NCBI RefSeq assembly: GCF_030812415.1
Contig: NZ_JAUSST010000004.1
Span: 372,001-436,000, forward strand
Length of the DNA stretch: 64,000 nt
Source: Paenibacillus harenae
GTDB lineage: Bacteria; Bacillota; Bacilli; Paenibacillales; Paenibacillaceae
Direction: 5' to 3'
In this document: piece by piece, positions 19,960 to 27,857 of the stretch
How the letters are laid out: every line of letters begins with the position of its first letter
Position numbering within the stretch: position 1 is the stretch's first letter
Position numbers and translations under genes: made by a program
The notes under the pieces: generated by a model
Told to the model about the DNA's origin: nothing
What the model saw: the letters and a program-made list of their open reading frames with translations, nothing else
Databases searched by the model: none

Positions 19960-22194
19960 ATGCTTAAGCTTAACAACTGGTATTTCCGGTTGCTCGTATC
20001 TTATTTTCCGATCTTGGTGCTGACCGTGTCGATGATCATCTTTTTGTCGTTCATCGCGGTTAATGAAATATCGCGGTCCGAGACGGCCAAAGCAGACAGC
20101 ATAACGACTGGCTATGTGGTGGACAGCGTCGAGCGCGCCATTCGTGAAATAGAGTTTAATGCGATGAACGAAGCCGTGAAAAATGCGAGTTATGCCGCGT
20201 ATTTGAACGGCTCGACCGTAACGAACGACAGATACAGCGTCGTCCAAAGTCTGCGATCGCTTGTGGAGGACAGCGACTTGATCGAATCGATTTATTTGTA
20301 CAGGCAGTCGGGCGACATGGTGCTGACGGCCAACGGGCAGACCGAGCTCTCGGATTTCGGCGACCGGGAATTCATTGCCTATGCGAAGGAAAACCGCGAT
20401 TACCAGGGATGGTCGGCCAGCCGGGAGTATCGGGAATTTGATCGGCTCGAGCCGGTAAGGGTCATCACCATGTATAAGCAGACGCCGCTTCCATTCGGGA
20501 AAGACGGCATTCTTGTCATAAACGTCGATTTGTATGCGGTCGAACAAATCATCGGCAGCATGACGAATCATCAGGTTTCGTTCATGCGAATAACCGATGC
20601 GGCCAAGCAGCGGATTTATCCTGCGGGCAATGGCGCAGATGGCGCAGGCGGCGGAAACGTACTGACAACAATCACTTCGAATTCGCTTGGCTGGACGTTC
20701 GAGAGCGGTATTCTAGCCGGACAGTTGCTGGGCTGGGTATCGGTCGTTTCGTATGTATGGGTAATCATTGCGGTTCTGACATTTGCGGTCGCAATCATTT
20801 ATATTATTTGGGTGACGCGCCGCAACTATAAGCCGATCCGGCTCATGATGAACCGGATTGAAGCGCTCCAGCTGCGGGGCAGCGACGGGGGAGCGGTCAG
20901 GATGGACGATTTGACGGTGATCGACCGCGCGCTCGAAAACTTGATCGATCAGTCGCTGGATTATGAGAAGGAGCAGCGCGAAAGCGTCATGCTTCAGCGC
21001 AGGCAGCTGTTTAACGACCTCATTAGCGGAGAGCAAAACGGGCAGATGAAAGAGCGGATGCGTAAGCTCGATCTTCTGCCAATTGCCGGACGATATGCCG
21101 TTATGGTCGTCAAGCTGAACCGGTATGACGATTTTCTGGCCGAAAACACGCTCAACGAACAAAATGTGTTGAAATTCGCGCTTGGCAATGTCATGCAGGA
21201 ATTGGCGGTGGGAGAAGGATTGCAGGGGTGGGGAGAGTGGTTGGCACCGGACCGGATCGCTTTCGTATTTGCCGTTCCGGACGCCGATGGCCGCATTCTG
21301 GAGCAGCTTCGCGCAACGGCCTCCGTCGCGCGGCAATGGGTAGGGGAGCATTTGCGCTTCGTGCTGTCGATTGGTATCGGTTCGATTGCAGACGATTGGG
21401 GCCGAATCGGACAATCGTACCGTGACGCCTTGTCGGGTATGGAATATCGGTTATCCATCGGTCAGGACGCGATCACGTTCAGCGGAGATATGCCGCGGAG
21501 CAACCCGCGCGGGATGTTTAATTACATGCAGCAGTGTACCGACTGCGTGCAGGAAATCAGGCAGACGAACGAAAGCTGGCAACATACGTTCGAGCAATTA
21601 TTCAAGCAGTTGGAGTCGGATACGCTGAGGGATGAAGATATTCATTCGCTGATGCAGCTATTCCTGCAAATGCTGAACCGCGAACTTAAGGATTTGTCGG
21701 ATACGTTGAACGAATGCTTGGAAGACGATAAGACGTCCGCGCTGCTTGCCAAACTAAAGACGGCGTCGTCTCTGACGGATATGAAAGAGCAATTGCTTGA
21801 TTATCTGGTGAATTTATACGAAACGTATGTGGCGATGAGCGAGACGAAAAGCTACAAAACGATGATGACCGAGATGAGAGCTTATATTCAGGAAAACTTC
21901 GCCGATCCGGACCTGTCTCTCAAGCATTTGAGCGACCGGTTTCAAATATCGGGCAAGTACGCAAGCTACCTGTTCAAGCTGGAATACGATATGAAGTTTG
22001 TCGATTTTCTGGTTCAGCTACGGATGCAGCAGGCCGAGCGTCTGCTGGCGGAGACGGACGAGACGGTGCAAAGCATTGCGCTTCAGGTCGGTTACGCCAA
22101 TTCGATCACGTTCGGACGGGTATTCAAACGCACGACTGGCGTTACGCCGGGCGAATTCCGAAAGCTCAAAATGCGGCCCTCCGCTCTGACCTAG
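19960..22194 (+). CDS. Membrane-anchored AraC-family regulator (YtdP-like)
   Basis: A 744-residue regulator. A transmembrane helix near 8-33 and a second near 250-278 (VSYVWVIIAVLTFAVAIIYIIWV) flank an extracellular Cache-like sensor. A long cytoplasmic linker follows, and the C-terminus (about 640-740) is a complete AraC/XylS domain ending SITFGRVFKRTTGVTPGEFRK. This one-component design resembles B. subtilis YtdP. AGGAGG lies 6 nt before ATG 19960 (TTG 19954 sits directly behind that site and is too close). It is followed, after 415 bp, by a co-oriented ABC importer, which it probably controls in response to an extracellular sugar. Confidence 0.88.
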   Translation: MLKLNNWYFRLLVSYFPILVLTVSMIIFLSFIAVNEISRSETAKADSITTGYVVDSVERAIREIEFNAMNEAVKNASYAAYLNGSTVTNDRYSVVQSLRSLVEDSDLIESIYLYRQSGDMVLTANGQTELSDFGDREFIAYAKENRDYQGWSASREYREFDRLEPVRVITMYKQTPLPFGKDGILVINVDLYAVEQIIGSMTNHQVSFMRITDAAKQRIYPAGNGADGAGGGNVLTTITSNSLGWTFESGILAGQLLGWVSVVSYVWVIIAVLTFAVAIIYIIWVTRRNYKPIRLMMNRIEALQLRGSDGGAVRMDDLTVIDRALENLIDQSLDYEKEQRESVMLQRRQLFNDLISGEQNGQMKERMRKLDLLPIAGRYAVMVVKLNRYDDFLAENTLNEQNVLKFALGNVMQELAVGEGLQGWGEWLAPDRIAFVFAVPDADGRILEQLRATASVARQWVGEHLRFVLSIGIGSIADDWGRIGQSYRDALSGMEYRLSIGQDAITFSGDMPRSNPRGMFNYMQQCTDCVQEIRQTNESWQHTFEQLFKQLESDTLRDEDIHSLMQLFLQMLNRELKDLSDTLNECLEDDKTSALLAKLKTASSLTDMKEQLLDYLVNLYETYVAMSETKSYKTMMTEMRAYIQENFADPDLSLKHLSDRFQISGKYASYLFKLEYDMKFVDFLVQLRMQQAERLLAETDETVQSIALQVGYANSITFGRVFKRTTGVTPGEFRKLKMRPSALT

Positions 22195-22609
22195 CCATTC
22201 TTTGAGGAATAAAAGCAAAAAAAAAGCGAGATCTTTCCAGTCGCATTTTATAAAGTTTATGTGTGTTTGGCAGCGGCAGTCCGGATAAGGCGATACATTC
22301 GGACGCCGCTGCATTCGTTTCATAGGATTATAGTTTATCGTCGGAATCGGCTTTATTACGGGCTTTTTCGGCTCCGATAGAAAACGGTTTATGTCAGGAA
22401 AATGATCTATCCTAATCGTAAAAAGCCTGATACGGCAAGGGTTTGGAGGAACGGTTTGCCGCGCCGAAACTGGTTTATTGTCATCGCTTTGCAAGCCGTG
22501 TCATACTGAGGCCACTTCCCGAACAAGGGCAGCTAGCTACGATTGAAAGCGTGATCAAATCCCGAGTACAGGAAGCAAATTGTCGAGAAGAAAGAGGGGT
22601 TGGAATCAA
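22195..22609. other. Intergenic region upstream of the second importer
   Basis: No gene is seen. It contains a bulged hairpin (22270-22312, GCAGCGGC-A-GTCCG with CGGAC-GCCGCTGC) without a good T-run, which may end or process the regulator transcript. It also contains the promoter-like elements at 22478-22507. The remainder has no recognised structure. Confidence 0.6.
22478..22507 (+). promoter_or_regulatory. Putative sigma-A promoter of the second importer
   Basis: TTGTCA (22478-22483, 5 of 6 to consensus), an 18-bp spacer, and CATACT (22502-22507), preceded by TG to form an extended -10. It lies about 100 bp before the binding-protein start. No cre site is obvious next to it. Confidence 0.42.
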
Positions 22610-24220
22610 ATGGTAAAAGTTGCAAACGTTAAAAAGAAAGCCAGCATGCTCCTAGCTCTCACGCTCGCATCAACAATGGTTCTCAGCGCATGCGGAAGCA
22701 ACAACGAAAACAAAGGGAGCGAATCAACAGGGGGAGAAGGCGCCTCCGGCAAACCGGTAACGCTTAAGGTTGAAGTGTTCGACCGGGGCAATTCACCTTC
22801 CGGCTCGACCATTACGAAGAACTATTTAACGTCATACGCACAGGATAACTTCGGCACTCCGAACAATATCAATCTACAATACGTACCGATTCCGCGGTCG
22901 GAAGAAATTCAGAAGCTTAACGTGCTGATGGCGAGCGGAAGCGACGTGCCGGATATCGTATTCACGTATGATTCGCCAACATTTTATCGATACGCGCAGC
23001 AGGGCGGTCTGACCGAACTCGGCGAGCTTCTCGATCAGTACGGTCCTAACCTTAAGAAATTCCTGGGTGAAGACACGCTCGCTTACGGTCAATATGAAGG
23101 CAAACAGTATGCTCTCCCGGCAAAACGGGCGCATCTTGGCAAATATTCATCGTTCATCCGTCAGGACTGGCTCGACAAGCTGAATCTTCCGGTACCGCAA
23201 ACGACGGACGAACTTTATAACACATTGAAAGCATTCAAAGAAAAAGACCCAGGACAAACGGGCGGCAAAGTCATCCCGCTCGGCATGGCGCTTGCTTCGG
23301 CACAATACGAGCCGCTCATTTGGTCGTTTATTCAACCGGTTACAGAGGAGCAGCGTTACACATTGACCCAGCAGCTTGGCTCAAACGATTATCCGACGTT
23401 GCTGCCGGGTTTCAAGGATGCTTTGCAATTCATGAACAGGCTCTACAACGAAGGTCTGATGAGCACCGACTTCAGTCTTGACGAGGACAAGAAAAAGCTG
23501 GGCGAAGACGCAGCCAAAGGTCTGGTCGGTTTCTTCAGCGAAGACGATATGAACCCGTTCTATGCGGACGCCCTTTACGCTACGCTCCAGAAGAACATTC
23601 CGGACGCGAAACTCTCTGCTGTCGATGTGTACACGAATTCGGAAGGCAAACATCCGAAACCGGAATACGCGCCGGTCGGCCTGTATCTCATGATTCCGAA
23701 AAGCAGCAAGAACGCGGTAGAGGCGATCAAATATTTGGATTGGATGGCTTCGGGCGACAACCTGCTTAACATGCAAAACGGGGTAGAGGGCGAGAACTAT
23801 ACGCTTCAGGACGGCATTCCGGTCACGAAGGCCGACGCATCCGATGAAGTGAAAAACCGTATTTACAACTGGGGCGACATGGCTATTATCTCGAACGGCA
23901 AGCAGCTTGGCGACACGGAGAAAAACGTTGAGGCTTATGTATTCGGCATGCCGGAGCAATTCCGTGAAGAGACGCGCAAAGCGCTTTCGGTCTCGAGATC
24001 CGATACGATCAAGCCGGTCTTATTCGACCGCCCGATTGAGGCGCAGAGCAAATACGGCACATCGCTGCGCGATAAGTTCCACGAAATCATCGTCAAAACG
24101 ACGATGGTTAAGCCAGATCAGTTCGACGGCACGTTTGAATCGATGATGAAGGACTACATGGCAAACGGCGGTCAGGCGATTTTGGATGAACGCACCAAAG
24201 CTTATGAAGCTATGAAATAA
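22610..24220 (+). CDS. ABC transporter extracellular solute-binding lipoprotein
   Basis: A 536-residue binding protein. The signal peptide ends in the lipobox MVLSACGSN, followed by a Gly/Ser/Glu linker. The mature domain has VPDIVFTYDSPTFYRYAQQGGLTELGELLDQY, the conserved FIRQDWLDKLNLPVPQTTDELYNTL block, and VGLYLMIPKSSKN, typical of the LplA/LipO-like family 1 group. I start it at ATG 22610 after AGAGGGG; a TTG-initiated extension to 22580 is less likely. It is the first gene of the second importer. It probably binds an oligosaccharide related to the substrate of the coupled downstream hydrolases. Confidence 0.9.
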   Translation: MVKVANVKKKASMLLALTLASTMVLSACGSNNENKGSESTGGEGASGKPVTLKVEVFDRGNSPSGSTITKNYLTSYAQDNFGTPNNINLQYVPIPRSEEIQKLNVLMASGSDVPDIVFTYDSPTFYRYAQQGGLTELGELLDQYGPNLKKFLGEDTLAYGQYEGKQYALPAKRAHLGKYSSFIRQDWLDKLNLPVPQTTDELYNTLKAFKEKDPGQTGGKVIPLGMALASAQYEPLIWSFIQPVTEEQRYTLTQQLGSNDYPTLLPGFKDALQFMNRLYNEGLMSTDFSLDEDKKKLGEDAAKGLVGFFSEDDMNPFYADALYATLQKNIPDAKLSAVDVYTNSEGKHPKPEYAPVGLYLMIPKSSKNAVEAIKYLDWMASGDNLLNMQNGVEGENYTLQDGIPVTKADASDEVKNRIYNWGDMAIISNGKQLGDTEKNVEAYVFGMPEQFREETRKALSVSRSDTIKPVLFDRPIEAQSKYGTSLRDKFHEIIVKTTMVKPDQFDGTFESMMKDYMANGGQAILDERTKAYEAMK

Positions 24221-24244
24221 AAAAAACGCCGACATCAAGCAGCT

Positions 24245-24278
24245 CGGAGACGACGGACCCTCCAAAGTCCCGTCTCCG
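24245..24278 (+). promoter_or_regulatory. Stable stem-loop between binding-protein and permease genes
   Basis: CGGAGACG pairs perfectly with CGTCTCCG, and inside it GGAC pairs with GTCC across an 8-nt loop. No T-run follows, so it is not a standard terminator. Its position just after the binding-protein gene fits a 3' mRNA-stabilising hairpin that raises binding protein over permease. Confidence 0.55.
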
Positions 24279-24311
24279 GGCAATACTGTAAGCGGATAGG
24301 GGTGGATTTCA

Positions 24312-25214
24312 TTGAACGCGATCGCGTATTTACGCAGATATTGGCAATTGTATGCGTTGCTTATTTTACCGGTCAGTTATTTCATTATTTTTAAATACGG
24401 CCCGATGTACGGCATTATTATCGCGTTTAAAGACTTTAACTTTTTTCAGGGCATTAACGGCAGCGAATGGATCGGGTTCGACGCTTTCAGGGAAGTGTTC
24501 GCGATGTCGGACTTCTACAAGACGCTCCGCAATACGCTGATGCTCAATGGCTTGGACTTGCTCGTATCTTTCCCGGCACCTCTGATTCTGGCTATTATGC
24601 TCTATGAGTTGAATATCGTCTGGTTCAAGAAGCTGTCGCAAACGATTTTGTACATTCCGCATTTCATTTCGTGGGTCATTATCGGCGGTATCGTCTACCA
24701 AGTGTTCGGTACGCAGTCCGGTATGATCAACAATATCGTGACATCGCTCGGATTCGAATCCATACCGTTTCTGACAGATAAGAGCGATTGGTTGATTACG
24801 TATTTGGTTGTCGGCGTGTGGCAAAGCGCAGGTTGGGGGACGATCATTTATTTGGCGGCTCTTACCGGTATCAATAGAGAATTATTCGAAGCGGCCGAGG
24901 TCGATGGCGCGGGCCGGTTGAGAAAAATTTGGAGTATCACATTGCCTTCCCTGAAGCCGACGATCGTTACCCTGCTTATTATTAACGTGGGCCACATGAT
25001 CGCGATCGGATTCGAGCGGCCTTATATCATAGGCAATACCGCCGTTCGGGATTATTCGGATGTGCTCAGCACCTTTGTATACCGAATCGGCATTGAATCG
25101 GGCCAATATACGCTTGCCACGGTTGTCGGCTTGTTCCAAGCCGTAGTCGGGCTAGTGTTCGTGCTAGGCGCCAACTATTTCTCCAAGAAGCTGGCCGACC
25201 AAAGCATCCTATAA
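24312..25214 (+). CDS. Sugar ABC transporter permease, LplB family
   Basis: A 300-residue permease with about six helices. The opening LYALLILPVSYFIIFKYGPMYGIIIAFKDF is diagnostic of LplB relatives, and the EAA loop is FEAAEVDGAGRLRKIWSITLPS. The start is TTG with GGGGTGG about 6 nt upstream. It pairs with the permease 47 bp downstream. The cluster again lacks an ATPase gene, so a shared MsmX-type ATPase is needed. Confidence 0.88.
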   Translation: MNAIAYLRRYWQLYALLILPVSYFIIFKYGPMYGIIIAFKDFNFFQGINGSEWIGFDAFREVFAMSDFYKTLRNTLMLNGLDLLVSFPAPLILAIMLYELNIVWFKKLSQTILYIPHFISWVIIGGIVYQVFGTQSGMINNIVTSLGFESIPFLTDKSDWLITYLVVGVWQSAGWGTIIYLAALTGINRELFEAAEVDGAGRLRKIWSITLPSLKPTIVTLLIINVGHMIAIGFERPYIIGNTAVRDYSDVLSTFVYRIGIESGQYTLATVVGLFQAVVGLVFVLGANYFSKKLADQSIL

Positions 25215-25261
25215 ATGAAAACATACTACTGTTCTCGAAAATCAGAAAGGAGCGATAAGAC

Positions 25262-26137
25262 ATGAGAGATCGACAGGCCGGCCGATCATTCGATGTAATC
25301 AATGCGATCGCTATATTATTTTTCGTGCTGCTATGTCTGGCTCCGTTTCTTCATATAATTGCTATCTCGTTAAGCTCGTCGCGTTCCATTATGTCGGGCG
25401 AGGTTAGCCTTATTCCAGTAGAACTTAATTGGAACGCCTACAAGCAGGTGTTCTCCGACATGTCGATGATCCGTTCGCTCGGATTTACGGTTATGATGAC
25501 TGTCCTGTTCACCGTACTGTGCATGCTGATGACGATTGCGGCGGCTTATCCGCTTGCCAAGACCAAATTGAAGGGCCGCAAGATTGTGATGTTCATTATC
25601 GTCATTACGATGTTTTTCAGCGGCGGGATTATTCCCGAATATATGCTCGTGCGCAATTTGAACTTGCTTGACTCGATATGGGCGCTGGTGCTGCCCGGAC
25701 TGATTAGTCCGTTCTACTTGATCATCCTTATTACATTCTTGCAAAACATCCCCGATTCGCTGGAAGAATCGGCGGAGATCGACGGCAGCTCGCACTTCCG
25801 CACCTTGATCAGCATCATCGTGCCGCTGTCGCTGCCTGTTATCGCCACGCTAAGCCTATTCTACGGCGTCGGCCGCTGGAACGGCTTTACCGATACGCTG
25901 ATGTACATTACAAGTCCCGAAATGTATCCGCTTCAATTGAAGCTCTACCAGCTCGTGCAAAACAATATGGTCAGCGAATTGATGCAAATGGAAGGCGCGA
26001 CCGGACAGTCCATGCTCCAGCCGGAAAGCTTGAAAGCGGCGAGCGTTATTTTCGCGACCGTGCCGATTATGCTCGTCTACCCGTGGCTGCAGCGGTATTT
26101 CGTCAGCGGCGTGATGCTCGGAGCGGTCAAAGGTTAA
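25262..26137 (+). CDS. Sugar ABC transporter permease, YtcP/LplC family
   Basis: A 291-residue permease. It shows MFFSGGIIPEYMLVRN, the EAA loop EESAEIDGSSHFRTLISIIVPLS, and the ending LQRYFVSGVMLGAVKG. AAGGAG precedes ATG. It completes the second importer. The following gene begins after 68 bp, close enough for the transporter and the metabolic genes to share one transcript. Confidence 0.9.
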   Translation: MRDRQAGRSFDVINAIAILFFVLLCLAPFLHIIAISLSSSRSIMSGEVSLIPVELNWNAYKQVFSDMSMIRSLGFTVMMTVLFTVLCMLMTIAAAYPLAKTKLKGRKIVMFIIVITMFFSGGIIPEYMLVRNLNLLDSIWALVLPGLISPFYLIILITFLQNIPDSLEESAEIDGSSHFRTLISIIVPLSLPVIATLSLFYGVGRWNGFTDTLMYITSPEMYPLQLKLYQLVQNNMVSELMQMEGATGQSMLQPESLKAASVIFATVPIMLVYPWLQRYFVSGVMLGAVKG

Positions 26138-26205
26138 CGTGAAAACGCGAAACGTTAGTTTTGCACGAATGAACGGCAACGGCCGTTTACGCGCGGGAGG
26201 TTCTA

Positions 26206-27156
26206 ATGGGGAAGGACAAAGGAATTTATTCGTTCTCGACATGCTGGAATATTAAACGACACAGCGCAGGAAGCGGGATGATCGATGAAATCCGGGAGCT
26301 CGGCTTCCGTAACGTCGAGCTGAACTATAACGTGACGCAGGAGCTGCTGTCGACGATCGAGCCGATGATCGAACGGGGAGAAATAGGCGTATCGAGCGTT
26401 CATAATACGTTCCCGCACGATCCGGATCCCGACTACGGAACCGATTCCGTATTGCTAGGCTTCGAAGACGAGGTAAAGCGGCAGCGGGCGATCGAGTTGT
26501 TGATCGGTTCGGCGGAATACGCGAACCGGTATGGAGCGAAGGCGGTTGTCGTCCATCCGGGCGAAGTACCTTTCGACTATAACATCGATCAGGCGCTCAA
26601 AAAAATATACCACGAGCAAGGTCCGGAATCTCCCGCTTATGTAAAGCTGTGGTCGGAAATGCTGGAACGCAGGGAATCGCTCGCTGAACGCTATTTGCAG
26701 AGAATCGGAGACAGCCTGGAGGACATTTGCGAGCGGATCGCGGCCAAAGGCTGGGACGTATCGATCGGCATCGAAACGCGTTCGCGCTGCTACCAAATGC
26801 CGACCCTTCGCGAAGCGAAATCGGTGTTCGACCGGTTGAAGGGCGCTCCGGTCGGGCTATGGTACGATTTTGGCCACGGCATGATGATGGAGCGAATGGG
26901 GCTGTACGATAACGCGCGGGATATGGAAGACATCAAGGACGACGTCGTAGGTATTCATATTCACGAAACGGTAGGCTTGTCGGATCACTGGTGCCCTTAT
27001 GTGCACAGCGGCGACATGGACTACTTCGACCGCTTCCTGCCAATCATTGCGGCGGCTCCCGTGAAGGTGTACGAGTTGAAAGCGGCTTGCAAGCCGGACG
27101 AAATCGAGCAGAGCCACGATATGCTGCTGGCTAAACTGGCGTCGCTCGAGGTATAG
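26206..27156 (+). CDS. Xylose isomerase-like TIM-barrel protein (sugar isomerase/epimerase family)
   Basis: A 316-residue TIM-barrel protein of the AP-endonuclease-2/IolE/IolI-like superfamily. Likely metal ligands are seen in VVVHPGEV, IGIETRSRC, WYDFGHG, GIHIHE and VYELKAA. The superfamily includes inosose dehydratase, inosose isomerase and several ketose epimerases. GGGAGG precedes ATG 26206. It differs clearly from the IolE in the downstream operon, so it is not a simple duplicate. It opens a four-gene run with very short gaps and overlaps, so its substrate is probably the sugar released by the downstream enzymes. The exact reaction is unknown. Confidence 0.75.
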   Translation: MGKDKGIYSFSTCWNIKRHSAGSGMIDEIRELGFRNVELNYNVTQELLSTIEPMIERGEIGVSSVHNTFPHDPDPDYGTDSVLLGFEDEVKRQRAIELLIGSAEYANRYGAKAVVVHPGEVPFDYNIDQALKKIYHEQGPESPAYVKLWSEMLERRESLAERYLQRIGDSLEDICERIAAKGWDVSIGIETRSRCYQMPTLREAKSVFDRLKGAPVGLWYDFGHGMMMERMGLYDNARDMEDIKDDVVGIHIHETVGLSDHWCPYVHSGDMDYFDRFLPIIAAAPVKVYELKAACKPDEIEQSHDMLLAKLASLEV

Positions 27157-27161
27157 CGCCA

Positions 27162-27857
27162 ATGGATATGAAGCGGCTGACAGCTTATGCTCCCCGAATC
27201 TACTTCGATAAGGAAGAACCGTTCTATCCGGTGCGGGTCGGCGTATCCGTCCTGCATCGCGGCGAGCGGTCGGCGTCGTTTCGGCGCCAAATGGATTGGC
27301 AGAACGAGGCAATCGATTATGCGATCGAATTCGCTATTTATTGGGACTACGATATTCAGCATTTGTATGAGCTGGAGCATGTGTGGGTGCATGTGGGCAA
27401 GGACGGCTCCGTTCTGGATGCGGAGGCAAGCTTTCACGGCAAGTACTTGAAGGCGCTGCTCCCCGACCGTTCGAATCTGGAAGGAAGAACGGTGAGCCTC
27501 TACTCGCAGCCGGGCAAGCACGCGTTCTCGCCGCTTCCGATCCTTTTTCAGCTGCTGCCAAACGCGCTCAGCGCTACGGACAGGGACGCAGGTCTGGACG
27601 GCTTGACGCTGCCGAATTGGTATAAGGCACGGGGACGCTACGACGAGGAGACGAACGCGTTGGTCAGGGCCTATCAACAGGCTCATCACCGGTTCACTCC
27701 TTCGTTCCAGTTCGTTCCCTACGAGCTTGCGGGGCGTGAGCCATTGTTCGTCCCATGGGCAGAGCTGTACGAAGAAATTCCGGAGCGAATCGAAGCGGAG
27801 CTGACCGTCATCAGACGAGCGCTTGCCGACTCAAAGGAATCATTGGAAGGAAGATGA
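27162..27857 (+). CDS. Unrecognised 231-residue protein in the coupled cluster
   Basis: I do not recognise this family with confidence. The protein is soluble, has no signal peptide, and is rich in aromatic and acidic residues. Its most distinctive region is AIYWDYDIQHLYELEHVWVHV followed by VLDAEASFHGKY (about residues 55-95). The spacing of Asp, Glu and His there vaguely recalls the VPS62/DUF946 or NPP1 'DWEH' motifs, which could mark a metal site, but the match is weak. It starts 5 bp after the TIM-barrel stop with only a weak ribosome site (a second ATG lies two codons on), and its stop overlaps the next start as ATGA. This tight coupling suggests its product works with its neighbours. 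Confidence 0.7.
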   Translation: MDMKRLTAYAPRIYFDKEEPFYPVRVGVSVLHRGERSASFRRQMDWQNEAIDYAIEFAIYWDYDIQHLYELEHVWVHVGKDGSVLDAEASFHGKYLKALLPDRSNLEGRTVSLYSQPGKHAFSPLPILFQLLPNALSATDRDAGLDGLTLPNWYKARGRYDEETNALVRAYQQAHHRFTPSFQFVPYELAGREPLFVPWAELYEEIPERIEAELTVIRRALADSKESLEGR

